A stretch of DNA of 33,465 nt from Globisporangium splendens (GCA_006386115.1 VFIW01000186.1:21108-54572); one strand, 5' to 3'. Shown: positions 8,988 through 19,008, numbered from the stretch's first letter. Made by a program: numbers and translations. Notes: generated by a model from the sequence alone, not told the origin.

Positions 8988-10874
8988 TTTCAGTGGAACG
9001 ACAACCCCTGGATAATCGACAGTCAAGGCGAGCAGTATACAGTCAAAACGGTTCCTTTCCTGAAGAAATGCAATTTGGCCAGCTTCAACGTGAGACGGGA
9101 GGAAGAGCGAGTGTTCTCCGTGCGGCTACCAACCATGACGGTGACTCTCACGTTCAAACGAATGACCACCTTGCGAAAACTCGTAACCAGCATCATTCTA
9201 TGCTCACCGGAGATAGGAATCGATGCAGGCAACCGGTTGAACAGTCACCAGGAGCCGTGGAGCAGGAAACACACAAAGCGAGAGTACAAGTGGATCAGTA
9301 ATGGCATGGGAACCATCATCGCGGTGCCAGTATCGGAGGGGAGCCACACGGACTACATTCAGATGCAACGGCAAGCAAACGGAGTTCTCTGGACAGTGAC
9401 CGACTGGGCTGGGGATGCTATCTGTCAACAAGACGTGGCAATGATCGAAGAAGAAATAAAAACCGTAGGGTGGACTTTCAAACCGCACCCGCTCACGACT
9501 CACTGTCCGTGGCTGGTGCATGAACGTACTCCCCCAAACAGCATCCAGAAGACAATTGACCGAGCACAAACACGAAGGTTGCACAGCAAGTTGTATCAAG
9601 GTCTCGGAGGACTCATAGACAAGCTCAACGAAGTCGCGAAAACTGACCAGTGGTACAGCCATGTGCAGTATCGACTACCAGCAGATCTATGGAAACAACG
9701 AGGATGTCTTACGCCTTTTCAGATGTGGACGACATACCGGATTTCTACGATGCAGCTCAACCTTTTCCATCCGGGAAGGATCGAGTCTTCGGCGTGCCCA
9801 AGCAATGCCGGATGTGGGGAGACAAAAGAAACTATCTCACACATAGTCTGGAGTTGCAAGCGAGCACAAGCCGCGTGGACAGCCTTCCTCGGACGATGGA
9901 TGGGCCAAACATTGACGAATCAAGCACTCAACCTCTTCCTGCCTCATATTGCTAGTCGCACAGCCCCGCCAGGTCAACGATCTTTGCTCCGGGAATTGGA
10001 AAAGCGCTTCGGGTTCATTACTCCGGAACACTCGACAGCATTACAGAAACTTTGGTTTATCGTCACATCAAGCATCCCAGTTTTGCTGTGGAGAACGAGA
10101 GTGGAAATAGTGCATGAACGGCAACACCTCACTATTGAAGAAAGTACCCAGCGAGTGTGGACAGCGTGTGTGATGCAAGTGCGGGCTGTGGCTCATCGGA
10201 TGAGAACGCTCAAAGGAGAAAAGATCGATGCAACTTGCCTGAGCCAACTGCTCAGCGTACTGGAAAGACAAGATTTGTCGCGCCAACTGGAAGCATGGGC
10301 GACGGCGCGTTTGTATTTCGATGGAGGTGCACGCGGCAACCCAGGTCCAGGAGGCAGCGGATGGGCACTCATCTTCCTGAATGAACGCAGCAATCGATGG
10401 GAACTCAAAGCATGCGGCTATGCGTATATGGGACCGGAAGCCACGAACAATTGGTGCGAATACAGCGCACTGAAAGATGGTCTGGCATACAGTGCACACT
10501 ACCTACAGCATTATGAAGTCAAGTTGGAAGTCTTCGGAGACAGCCAAACGATTATCGCATCCCAGAACGGGTTCTCCTCAATACGCCAGACCAAGTTGCA
10601 GCCACTAGCAGTTCGGGTAAACCAAATCATCGGCAACTTTGCATGGACCTCCTGGAATCACACAAAACGAGAACAAAACAAGATGGCCGATCTTCTCGCC
10701 AACATGGCAATGAACTCCAAGAGTGCGAAGATACTCACCGACGAATCGCGGGGAAATGATCAAGTTCTTATGTCCCAAGTTGCAGCTCTACTCGACAATG
10801 ATATCGGTGCTACGCCGTCAAAGCTTAGAAACACCTCATTCTCAGCAGTGTTAATGAGACTCAGGAATTCTTAA
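8985..10874 (+). CDS. LINE protein C-terminal part, copy B (open frame, 5'-truncated)
   Basis: An uninterrupted 629-codon frame encodes the end of a non-LTR retrotransposon protein. A region of unknown function (1-250) is followed by a zinc finger (Cys271, Cys277, His286, Cys291) and a type I RNase H domain (about 441-580). The domain has YFDGGARGNPGPGG and the catalytic acids Asp446, Glu492, Asp519 and Asp569. In an intact LINE this domain follows the reverse transcriptase and removes template RNA during insertion. Here no reverse transcriptase is present and the frame has no ATG at its start: the LINE part begins at 8988, just after the foreign module, and the first in-frame ATG is at codon 51. 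It is therefore a fragment, although the RNase H itself looks intact. The following 3' sequence is nearly identical to the other copies, but the (TC)n tail is reduced to CTTCTCTGTCT. Confidence 0.85.
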   Translation: MFQWNDNPWIIDSQGEQYTVKTVPFLKKCNLASFNVRREEERVFSVRLPTMTVTLTFKRMTTLRKLVTSIILCSPEIGIDAGNRLNSHQEPWSRKHTKREYKWISNGMGTIIAVPVSEGSHTDYIQMQRQANGVLWTVTDWAGDAICQQDVAMIEEEIKTVGWTFKPHPLTTHCPWLVHERTPPNSIQKTIDRAQTRRLHSKLYQGLGGLIDKLNEVAKTDQWYSHVQYRLPADLWKQRGCLTPFQMWTTYRISTMQLNLFHPGRIESSACPSNAGCGETKETISHIVWSCKRAQAAWTAFLGRWMGQTLTNQALNLFLPHIASRTAPPGQRSLLRELEKRFGFITPEHSTALQKLWFIVTSSIPVLLWRTRVEIVHERQHLTIEESTQRVWTACVMQVRAVAHRMRTLKGEKIDATCLSQLLSVLERQDLSRQLEAWATARLYFDGGARGNPGPGGSGWALIFLNERSNRWELKACGYAYMGPEATNNWCEYSALKDGLAYSAHYLQHYEVKLEVFGDSQTIIASQNGFSSIRQTKLQPLAVRVNQIIGNFAWTSWNHTKREQNKMADLLANMAMNSKSAKILTDESRGNDQVLMSQVAALLDNDIGATPSKLRNTSFSAVLMRLRNS

Positions 10875-10918
10875 ACTGTATGTGGATCATACGTTAAATA
10901 GAATTACCTTCTCTGTCT

Positions 10919-12199
10919 TAGCTGCAAAGAAGGGCGACTGGGTATGAGCTACCGATCCCGCAACTTTTTCGCGAGTCTAGATGCTGAATATTTACGAAAA
11001 GAAGACCACAACGTTCCTACCAGTACAATTGCGTGCAATCAAAAGCACAACTGCATTGACATCGCCTGCAACCCATCCCGCACATAAAAGAGTCGGACTG
11101 AATATGCTTACAACAAATCCTCCTTTAGAGCCACAGTGTACCGATCAGAAATGACGGGGTATTGCATCTACCTCAGACCCCATCATCCTCTTTACACTGA
11201 TTGAAGCTATTCGAACAACCTCTCAACCACACTTTGCTCACGAATGCGTTTTCCTTGCGACTAACACAATCGCCAAATTCAGTTGTCCCAACTTTTGTTG
11301 CACTTTTATCTGATTCGATCGCAATGGACAGGGTCCTGAGAGACAGGGATGGCTCTAAATGGAGGATGGACTGTACCATTGCACGTGGTACAGCATTGTA
11401 CAATGCACCTCAATCAAACGGTGCAATGAACGGTACAAATAACGTCAGCGTAGCAACAAATTGTGGCTTCCAGATTCAAAATACTGGCGTCAAGCAACGA
11501 ATTACTGGTAGACGATAAAGTCTCCTCTTGTAAAGTTGTGGGACTTGTTTGTGGTTTGATCGGAGGTTGGTAGCCCTGTTGTATCAACCTCGGGAGCTTC
11601 TCATCGATACGGGATAAACGAAACACTGATACTGAATATTTTGCAATTAACCTGATAAATACTGGTTAGAGACCATTATTGTGCCATTCTGTCCTTATTC
11701 CGACCTTTTGGACTCTAATCTGACGGATCATGTCTCTTAATAACTACCCTACTCTGATCAGGGGTCTTGTTAGGACTAGGTCTAAATGTGTTGAGGCAGG
11801 ATAGATGGCGGTTGCATACTATATCGATTCACCCGACAAAAGATTGCCGACCTCAAAACGTATCAATTTCATTTGAAAGAGGGACATTTACACTGAACTT
11901 GCGGTGCATCCTATAACTCAGACTGGCGTACAGATGCATCTGCGCTTCAAGCAGACCGCAAATGCATGCAAAATGGTACTCTGATGGACCAGATGAGTGG
12001 TTACATTTGGTTCGTGCGTCCACGCGGACTCAACGTGAAGCATCCTTTCGCATTCACACTACAAGCTGCTCGTCAATGCAGGGTCGATGCACCTTGTGCC
12101 CTCAGATAGGTGCCACAGTCGCAGTTTGTCCGCTGGTTCGAGTGTCATTTGTCAAAGGCTTTGTTTGCCCTTTGCATTGGAGCGAGTGACCCCCGATTT
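10919..12199. other. Intergenic, decayed sequence, no gene recognised
   Basis: No open frame here shows conserved motifs. It is AT-rich and probably contains old retroelement debris, since the following segment holds an RNase H remnant, but I cannot align any of it to a named family by eye. Confidence 0.5.
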
Positions 12200-12463
12200 G
12201 AATGACTCGTGGCAAACAAGTTCTGTCATACGCTAGCCAAAAACAATGTTCGCGCTGAACAATCTCAGCCTTGCTCCAAGTTCGATTGCCTCGCTGAGTA
12301 CCGAGAACAAAATCGCAAGGCTGATTCCATGGCCAACGTCGCGATGGATCTCAAATCAAGCGCACAAATATCTCGACCGAGCGAGACCATTTGTGTACGG
12401 CTAGCATCCCGTTTGCCATCGGACACGAGTCCATGGCTAGAACCTCGGCTGCGAGCCCCATAA
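12200..12463 (+). pseudogene. Remnant of a second, divergent RNase H-bearing retroelement
   Basis: The translation contains EYREQNRKADSMANVAMDLK, which aligns with the last catalytic helix of the LINE RNase H in this window (KREQNKMADLLANMAMNSK), including the Asp and the following Ala-Asn. Around it the sequence is unlike copies A-C, and the upstream catalytic motifs cannot be found, so this is a decayed end of a related but distinct element. The frame closes near 12463 without the conserved MRLRNS terminus. Confidence 0.5.
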
Positions 12464-13180
12464 GGAGAGTAGCGCCTACTACAGTGCAATACTACAGCGG
12501 GAAGGATATAGAATAGTTCGTGACTGAGGGCAACCGCAAGTCAATTGTGACGCAATATACCTGAACATGAAGTGAAAAATTGCCTCACGAGTCCAGTGGT
12601 GTTAGCAGGTTTTATATCGACGGCAAAAATGGAAAGAATAAGATTCATCGTGTCCTTGAGTCATCGATTCAAAAATTCGGTGGAAAGACTGCGCTGCTGC
12701 CTCGTTTATCTTTCGCGAGAGAATTGAACCAGCATGATCTGCAGAGTTGCCCAACTTGAGGACTGGGAACGAAAAAAGCAACAGCCATCGCCTCGTCTTT
12801 TCCACATTTCTTACCCCAGCTGGAAATCTGTGCTTTTTCGATTGATTGCCAGCACGACATAGAGTGCATGCAGTATTCCTTTGGTTTACCCCATTGCGCG
12901 CGTTCCAAATGCGCTCTGCTTCATGAGATATCGGATGCATTTTGTCGAGCAAGTCTCACCTTCGTGGATAGCCAGCCGAAGTTGAAGTAGGTCTCATTTA
13001 CTTCAGTAGTAGGAGTTGGTATCTCAAGGCTGGTCTCATGTATGCCCTAGTCACAGTGAGATTTCACATGAACCAGAGTGGAAGAGGCTTGAAAACCTTG
13101 TGTGGAGGATCGTATGAATATATAAATCCTGGATTATTGCTACACTATTGCTAGTACATTGCTAGAGGTTGCCAAGTGGC
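12464..13180. other. Intergenic, no gene recognised
   Basis: 3' flank of the first P450 gene. Minus-strand open frames at about 12600-12950 have no recognisable motif and are not annotated. Confidence 0.5.
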
Positions 13181-14884
13181 TTACGCCGAGTCCGCAGGCT
13201 TCCCAGCGCCACGCCCTACACGAGACACATTGACCATCAATGACCCCTTCACGGAGACGGCCAAGCCGCCTTGATACGTCAGATCCCACGGATTTGCGAC
13301 AGTTGTGATGTCAAATTTGCTCAAAATCACAGCGAGCAGCATTTTCATCTCCATCATCGCCAGCTTCCGACCAAGGCAGACTCGTGGTCCAGCACAAAAC
13401 ACTGGAAACTGGAACGGTGACATCGTGAGCAAAGATCCCGTCGCTGGATCGACCCATCGCTCGGGTCTGAACTCGTGCGCGTCGTCGCCCCACACCGATT
13501 TCTGCCGCAGAGCAGCGTACAAGCACAAGATCACTCGCGTTCCTTTGGGAACGAACGTGCCGTCGCTGAGAATCGTGTCAGTTGTTGCTGCTCGCGTCGT
13601 GATCGCCACCGGAGGGTTTAGGCGCAGGTTTTCTCGAATCGCAGCCTCTAAGTAGACCAAACACGACAGATCTTGCATGCTTGGAACCTCAAATCCGTCG
13701 CCCCAACTATCGCCATCGCGACCGTTTCTCATCATCAATCCTGGCAGTTTGAGTCTCAGTTCGTCGCGAATCTTCCTCAACACCTGCGGGTATCGATTCA
13801 TCATCACGATAAAGAAGGAGAGGCTTTGCGACGTCGTCTCGGTGCCAGAGGAAATGAAACTCACGACAAGATCGCGGATCGCCTCGGCGTCGGTTGCATC
13901 AGTGCGCGAGTCGCTTTCCATGAACACCGAGATCAGATCTCTTCGTGGTCCAGCGACTAGCTTTTGCATGCTGAGATTGCAGCCAGTGCGTTTCCGTCGC
14001 CTCGAGGATTTGGCGATCGATTCGTTGATGATGTTGTACACCAGAAAATCGAGAAAGCGGATGCTTTTCTTCAGCTTCTTTTCGTCGCCGAGATTGAAGA
14101 ACCGCTTGGCTTTCCAGAACCACATCGGCTGAAGGAAGCGAGCGAACAGAACTTTCGAGATCGTCTCGGACGCGTCGACAAAATCGTCGAGCATGTATCC
14201 GTTCGCCCCATTCTCCATGCACCGTTGCTCGACGCCAAAGCCAATTTTCGAGAACACGTCGCTCGTGAAATGACTCAACACACGGCGCAGACTCACTGTT
14301 TCTCGTCTCGCTTCGTACTGGGCGAGCACTCGCCGTAGCGTGTGCACTTTCTCACTCACGACTTCGTACATGACATGCTTGAACATCTGGAACGAGAACA
14401 ACGTGCTCGCTTGCTCGCGATTATGCCGCCATTCGTCGCCGTTCACGGCAAAGATGCCTCGACCGAAGAAATCGCGGAAGATCGTGCACATGCCGTCGTC
14501 TTTCGGAAACAGCTCGAATTGCGTCTCCAGCACGTCCTCGAGGAGCTTTGGCGACGCGACTACGATCGAATGGCCGTACCCGAGGATATGCAGTCGCCAT
14601 GTGCCCTTCAGCAGCTCGTGCTGCTCGGTTTCCCAGTCGTAAATTCGATCGCGGTGCGTGATCAGCGTGTCGAGTGTGTTGCCGAGGATCGGGAGCGTCG
14701 AGGCTGGGCACGGTAAGGTCCAGAGGCTCCTGCGGTTGCCGCTGCTGCGTCTACGGTCTCGCGCGGTGGACCTCCATCGTGCCAGAAGCACGCAGAACAT
14801 GCCAACGGATGCGACAGCGACGGTTACGAACGCCACGAAGGACGTGGGAGACAAAAGCGTCGCGAACAGTGAGACAGAAGACAT
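13181..14884 (-). CDS. Cytochrome P450 (fatty-acid hydroxylase-like), paralogue 1
   Basis: This 567-residue membrane-anchored haem mono-oxygenase has all core P450 signatures: an N-terminal signal anchor (about 12-35) followed by a basic stretch, the Pro-rich LPCPASTLPILGNT hinge (58-70), the oxygen-binding I-helix SSGTETT (345-351), the K-helix Glu413/Arg417 pair (EAAIRENLRL), PERW (474-477), and the haem loop FCAGPRVCLG with Cys503 as thiolate ligand. The CAGPRxCLGRKLA form resembles CYP86/CYP704-like omega-hydroxylases, so fatty-acid hydroxylation in the endoplasmic reticulum is a reasonable inference; the substrate is not shown. The ATG at 14884 is preferred because it places the anchor at the N-terminus. 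An in-frame ATG at 14998 would add 38 residues of non-membrane sequence. It is divergently oriented to a paralogue at 17290. Confidence 0.93.
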   Translation of the reverse strand: MSSVSLFATLLSPTSFVAFVTVAVASVGMFCVLLARWRSTARDRRRSSGNRRSLWTLPCPASTLPILGNTLDTLITHRDRIYDWETEQHELLKGTWRLHILGYGHSIVVASPKLLEDVLETQFELFPKDDGMCTIFRDFFGRGIFAVNGDEWRHNREQASTLFSFQMFKHVMYEVVSEKVHTLRRVLAQYEARRETVSLRRVLSHFTSDVFSKIGFGVEQRCMENGANGYMLDDFVDASETISKVLFARFLQPMWFWKAKRFFNLGDEKKLKKSIRFLDFLVYNIINESIAKSSRRRKRTGCNLSMQKLVAGPRRDLISVFMESDSRTDATDAEAIRDLVVSFISSGTETTSQSLSFFIVMMNRYPQVLRKIRDELRLKLPGLMMRNGRDGDSWGDGFEVPSMQDLSCLVYLEAAIRENLRLNPPVAITTRAATTDTILSDGTFVPKGTRVILCLYAALRQKSVWGDDAHEFRPERWVDPATGSLLTMSPFQFPVFCAGPRVCLGRKLAMMEMKMLLAVILSKFDITTVANPWDLTYQGGLAVSVKGSLMVNVSRVGRGAGKPADSA

Positions 14885-15890
14885 TGTTGGCGGTTGAGAG
14901 CGCTCGACCCCCCGACAGCGAAATGTGGCGAGATCTTTCTCGCGACGAGAGGCACCCGCAGAGGGGTCCACAAATGCAAGCGTGGTGGTTTCCAGCACAT
15001 TTCCTTCAAGACCGAAAAAATGAAAACGTGGAAGAAAAAGCTGCCCTACGGTATGTACCTTGGTTCAGTCTCACAGAGTGGTACGTTTCGCAGTGGCGCC
15101 AGAGGACGCTGTGATTTAGGAGGCTCAAGTGGCCACCTCTCGCCACCTCCACACGCCAAATAATCAGAAACCAACTCCACTTGTCTAGAGAAAGGAGCCA
15201 CGTGATAATCAGAAAACGGGGCCACGATCGCCATTTCAAGAGGCTTTGCGACTCGAGTCGACTGACTCACAGTCGTAAATCACAGGTCTCCCTAGGTCTC
15301 TTTATGACCTGGCAATCTCGCCTTGTCTTCGAGAGCTGGTACGCAAGAAAAAAAGAACTCAGGATTGTCGTCATATCCTCCGGCATGACCAAATTGTTGT
15401 AATGCCATGTTATTGGGATTGCTGTGGTGTTTCAGTGGCTCGCTGTCTTGTTGTGGACAGAATGCCGGGGTTCCATCAGCTTCCCTTGGCTTCTGCGTCA
15501 AAGACACGAACCTGGAGACGCGCGGCCGCCGATTTCAGGGAGGCATGGAGTTCAGCTGTGGCTCACAAACTCAAACTTCAGATCTCACAATGCCCACCAA
15601 GCAACAACCAAGCAGCGAAATCAAAATGATGACATCACAAATAGGATGCCAGTCGGCGAGTGCCAAGTTCGTCGTCGCCTTGTGTCGTGGGCCAGTGTCT
15701 TTGTCGCCGCTGTTCAGCCAACGACAACGACGACGAGTCTGAGTTTGCAGCTCACTGTGACAACACACTGTTCGAGCTTTTCATCGATCGATGTCTTCGG
15801 TGCGCAAGAATGACGCTCAAAGCGACCAAATCTACCCTCTACAGTGCACAGTACTGTACATGCTTTTTTGCTTTAAAAAGTGCGGTCGAG
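14885..15890. other. Shared upstream region of the P450 pair (left part)
   Basis: About 1 kb of the roughly 2.4-kb divergent intergenic region. It contains several short overlapping open frames but no protein motif, and no clear initiator match upstream of 14884. Confidence 0.5.
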
Positions 15891-16364
15891 TGCTCAGTAG
15901 GTGGCCTGGCACACAGTGCACACTACCTACAGCACTACGAAGTCAAACTAGACGTCTTCGGAGATAGCCAAATGATGATCGCAGCCCAGAACGGGTTCGC
16001 CTCAATACGCCAGACCGAGCTGCAGCCACTAGCAGTTCGGGTAAATCACATCACCACCAACTTTGCGTGGACCTCCTGGAATCACACAAAACGAGAACAA
16101 AACAAAATGGCCGATCTTCTCGCCAACATGGCAGTGAACTCCAAGAATGCGAAGATACTCACTGACAAATCGCGGGGAAATGATCAAGTTCTTATGTCCC
16201 AAGTCGCAGCTCTACTCGACAATGAAATCGGCTCCACACCATCAACAATCAAAAACACCTCATTCTCAGCAGTGTTAAAGAGACTCAGGAATTCTCAAAC
16301 TGTATGTAGATCATACGTTAAATAGAAATATCTTCTCTCTCTCTCTCTCAGACTGCTCAGTAGG
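15891..16364 (+). mobile_element. 5'-truncated LINE copy D with 11-bp target-site duplication
   Basis: The direct repeat TGCTCAGTAGG occurs at 15891-15901 and 16354-16364, bounding a LINE 3' end of about 450 nt. The coding part covers the second half of the RNase H domain (GLAHSAHYLQHYEVKLDVFGDSQ through NKMADLLANMA to the C-terminus). It ends in TC repeats (16333-16349). The usual TAA stop after RLRNS is CAA here, so the frame runs on for eleven more codons to 16325. The duplication, truncated 5' end and simple 3' tail are hallmarks of target-primed reverse transcription. It inserted into the P450 intergenic region. Confidence 0.92.
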
Positions 16365-17215
16365 CATGTGCGTCTGCCTTGCTCAATACGCCTCCATCGC
16401 TGTCCATCTTTGGGGGTCACGCTGGGCAAGAAGCAAACGTCAGCGAATACCACCGTCGAAAGAACTTGGTCTCGTGTACCTGACACCGACTACATCTTAT
16501 TCCTGACCTCCAGGGACACTGTCGGCGCACAAATTTTGCAGCAACTGTTCTGCTACTGTAGAGAGTGCGTCGTGGTAAAGACACGATGAAAGCGCTAGCG
16601 CAGACGAGTTTACGTCCGATCTTTGCTACCGCAAGTGAGGTGGCGATTGGCAAGTAGAAGGAGACATGTTGCGTGGCCTCGCGTGTTTGTCGCCGACTCG
16701 ACGACCTGGATGGCAGACACAACTGTGCATTAATGGCACTCTTGGAGACACTTGGGACGCTGAGGTGTGAGCTGAGCTCCCCATCCCGGCGGCCACGCAA
16801 TGGCGACCATGGCGTTCTTCGTCCGTGCGCAAACGCCACTGCACGAAAAGCAAATCGTCTCGGCATCTTGTCTGTTAGCAGCAGAAAACTGTGAGCTGGG
16901 AATCTGTCAATACCGGCATGTGATTATTGGCAGCTGAAAAGGATAGCGCAGCATGAAATACAAACGTGACGCCACGAATGCTCCGTAAAATACCGACCAC
17001 CTCACCGAAGGCTTCGATTTTTGTTTCCTGTGTGTGGCGTAAATTACTTCGCGTGTCGATCGTCTGTCCTTTCTTCTTTCCATATAAATGTTCGATATTT
17101 CTTTGGCAACTCCGAAAATGCCGCGATCGCTCTCCTCTGAGGATGACGACGTACGGAGACATCCCTCTTTTCCACGAGCCATCCGCCTCTGCGCTCCAGC
17201 CTTCGCTGCGTTTGA
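16365..17215. other. Shared upstream region of the P450 pair (right part)
   Basis: No gene recognised. The frame of the second P450 is open back to 16966, but this extension lacks P450 character and lies upstream of an initiator-like motif, so it is treated as promoter and leader. Confidence 0.55.
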
Positions 17216-17225
17216 CTCACTTCCC
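17216..17225 (+). promoter_or_regulatory. Initiator-like motif upstream of P450 paralogue 2
   Basis: CTCACTTCCC matches the YCAYTYY core of the oomycete initiator. It lies 65-75 nt upstream of the ATG at 17290 and downstream of the alternative in-frame ATGs, supporting the 17290 start. Confidence 0.45.
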
Positions 17226-17289
17226 TGACACAGGCACAGTCTTGAATTGTCACCTCGGTGGGACCAGAAAAAGAGAAAACGCACAGGTC

Positions 17290-19008
17290 ATGGCTGCAGG
17301 CACGTCGTGGGGGCTTCTCGAGCACCCGGAGCAGGTCCTGACGACGCTCGTGGCGCTGGGGCTCGCCCTGATCTACGTAGTGCGAACGTCGCGCCGAAAT
17401 GCGTTCCAGAAGACTTCGTCGGCGCATGCAATAGCGAGACGCCACAGACTCCCGTGTCCGCCGTCGACGCTGCCGTTCCTGGGTAACACGCTCGACATGG
17501 TCGTGTACCAGCGCGACCGCGTCTACGACTGGTTTCTCGAACAGTGTGAGCTCCATAAAGGACCCTGGCGGCTCCAGAACCTCGGTCGACCGCCTGTGAT
17601 CGTCGTCGCGTCGCCCGAGCTCTTTGAAGACGTCACGAAGACGCAGTTCGATTTGTTCCCGAAGGGTGAGAGCGAGTGCGAGATCTTCCGTGATTTCTTC
17701 GGCCAGGGGATCTTTTCGCTCAATGGCGACGCGTGGCACCGTCAGCGCGCGACCACGAGCCAATTGTTTGCGCATCCGAGCATGAAGAAGACGATGCACG
17801 ACGTCGTTCACGCGAAAATTGGGACGTTGTGCCGCGTTCTCCACGTGTATGCGTCGCGAAAGGGTGAGCCCATCAGCCTCAAGAGCGTGCTTGGCCACTT
17901 TGCTGCCGATGTGTTCACGAAAATGGGCATGGGTGTCGAGCGCAGCACGCTGGAGAACGGACTGCAGGGCTTTGACAGCGACGACTTCATCCAGTCGTCA
18001 CGCACGATCTCGCGTACGCTGCAGATGCGGTTCCACCAGCCGATGTGGCTCTGGAAGCTCAAGCGATTCCTTAATATTGGCGACGAGAAGCAGTTCAAGG
18101 AGTGCGTCAAGTTTTCCGATTTCCTCATGTTCAACATCATCAACGAGTCGATTGTGAAGAAAAACCGAGCCAAGAGACACCGCGCGTCGTCCAGCGGTAG
18201 TACGAGCAGCAGCAGCACCAGCGAACGGAGCCATGAGCACGATGAGCCTGAGCGTGAACGAAACCCGATCTCCTCCGAGGCGAAAGATCTCATCTCGATC
18301 TTTCTCGAGACCAACGCACTCACCGAGTCCACCGCCGTCGACGCGCAGCTGATCCGGGACACAGTCATCAACTTTATCTCACCAGGCACAGACACAACGG
18401 CGCACGCCATGTCGTTTTTCATCCTCACGATGAACCGGTACCCGCAGATTCTGAAGAAAATCCGCAAAGAGATCCGCACCAAGCTGCCCTGGCTCATGGA
18501 GTCCGACTCGACGTCGCGCATGCTCACGGTGGACGATTTGGCGCAGCTGACGTACCTGGAAGCAGCAATCCGGGAAAACCTCCGATTGAACCCGCAGTAT
18601 CCACTCACGGGCCGCGAAGCGTGTGAGGATACCGTGCTCAGCGACGGCACGTTTGTCCCCAAAGGCACGCGAGTCGTCATGGCGTTTTACGCGGCGATGC
18701 GACGCAAGTCGGTGTGGGGAGAAGACGCATTGCGGTTCAAACCGGAACGCTGGCTGGACCCCGTCACGGGGCAGCTGATCGCGGTCTCGCCGTACAAGTT
18801 TCCGGCGTTCTACGCTGGTCCACGCATGTGTCCCGGCATGAAGTTTGCGCTCGTGGAGATCAAAATGGCGATGGCGGTGGTGCTGAGCAGATTCGATGTG
18901 CGGACTGTGGACAATCCGTGGGATCTCACGTACCAGGTGGGCTTGGCGGCGTCCGTGAAAGGCTCGATGCTGGTGACCGTGACGCCGATTTTGCCTGTCG
19001 CCAAGTGA
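17290..19008 (+). CDS. Cytochrome P450 (fatty-acid hydroxylase-like), paralogue 2
   Basis: This 572-residue paralogue of the P450 at 13181-14884 is collinear from the LPCPPSTLPFLGNTLD hinge (54-69) to the end. Signatures are an N-terminal anchor (about 13-32), the I-helix SPGTDTT (364-370), Glu424/Arg428 in EAAIRENLRL, PERW (485-488), and the haem loop FYAGPRMCPG with Cys514. It differs from paralogue 1 by a Ser- and charge-rich insertion (about 299-328, between the G and I helices), which is probably a surface loop. A membrane-bound mono-oxygenase acting on fatty-acid-like substrates is inferred from family resemblance only. The ATG at 17290 gives a normal anchor and length. The frame stays open upstream to an ATG at 16966, which would add 108 unusual residues. 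There is no intron. It is head-to-head with its paralogue, with a LINE insertion between them. Confidence 0.93.
   Translation: MAAGTSWGLLEHPEQVLTTLVALGLALIYVVRTSRRNAFQKTSSAHAIARRHRLPCPPSTLPFLGNTLDMVVYQRDRVYDWFLEQCELHKGPWRLQNLGRPPVIVVASPELFEDVTKTQFDLFPKGESECEIFRDFFGQGIFSLNGDAWHRQRATTSQLFAHPSMKKTMHDVVHAKIGTLCRVLHVYASRKGEPISLKSVLGHFAADVFTKMGMGVERSTLENGLQGFDSDDFIQSSRTISRTLQMRFHQPMWLWKLKRFLNIGDEKQFKECVKFSDFLMFNIINESIVKKNRAKRHRASSSGSTSSSSTSERSHEHDEPERERNPISSEAKDLISIFLETNALTESTAVDAQLIRDTVINFISPGTDTTAHAMSFFILTMNRYPQILKKIRKEIRTKLPWLMESDSTSRMLTVDDLAQLTYLEAAIRENLRLNPQYPLTGREACEDTVLSDGTFVPKGTRVVMAFYAAMRRKSVWGEDALRFKPERWLDPVTGQLIAVSPYKFPAFYAGPRMCPGMKFALVEIKMAMAVVLSRFDVRTVDNPWDLTYQVGLAASVKGSMLVTVTPILPVAK

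Larger units (their letters stand above)
5824..10918. repeat. 5.1-kb interrupted palindrome of two chimeric LINE elements
   Basis: The left half (5824-8218, read on the minus strand) and the right half (8231-10918, plus strand) are inverted copies of one composite element. The outer ends are the LINE 3' ends, the inner ends are the CATTCTCC module, and the symmetry axis is near 8225 with only about 12 nt (GATAAAGTGGGA) between the arms. The left half lacks about 300 nt of the module (equivalent to about 8250-8549). The arms are similar but not identical in sequence, so they are either old or not products of one simple inverted duplication. Confidence 0.85.

Noticed and set aside
16966..17289. 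108-residue N-terminal extension of P450 paralogue 2
   Set aside because: It has no P450 features, would bury the signal anchor, and contains an initiator-like motif.
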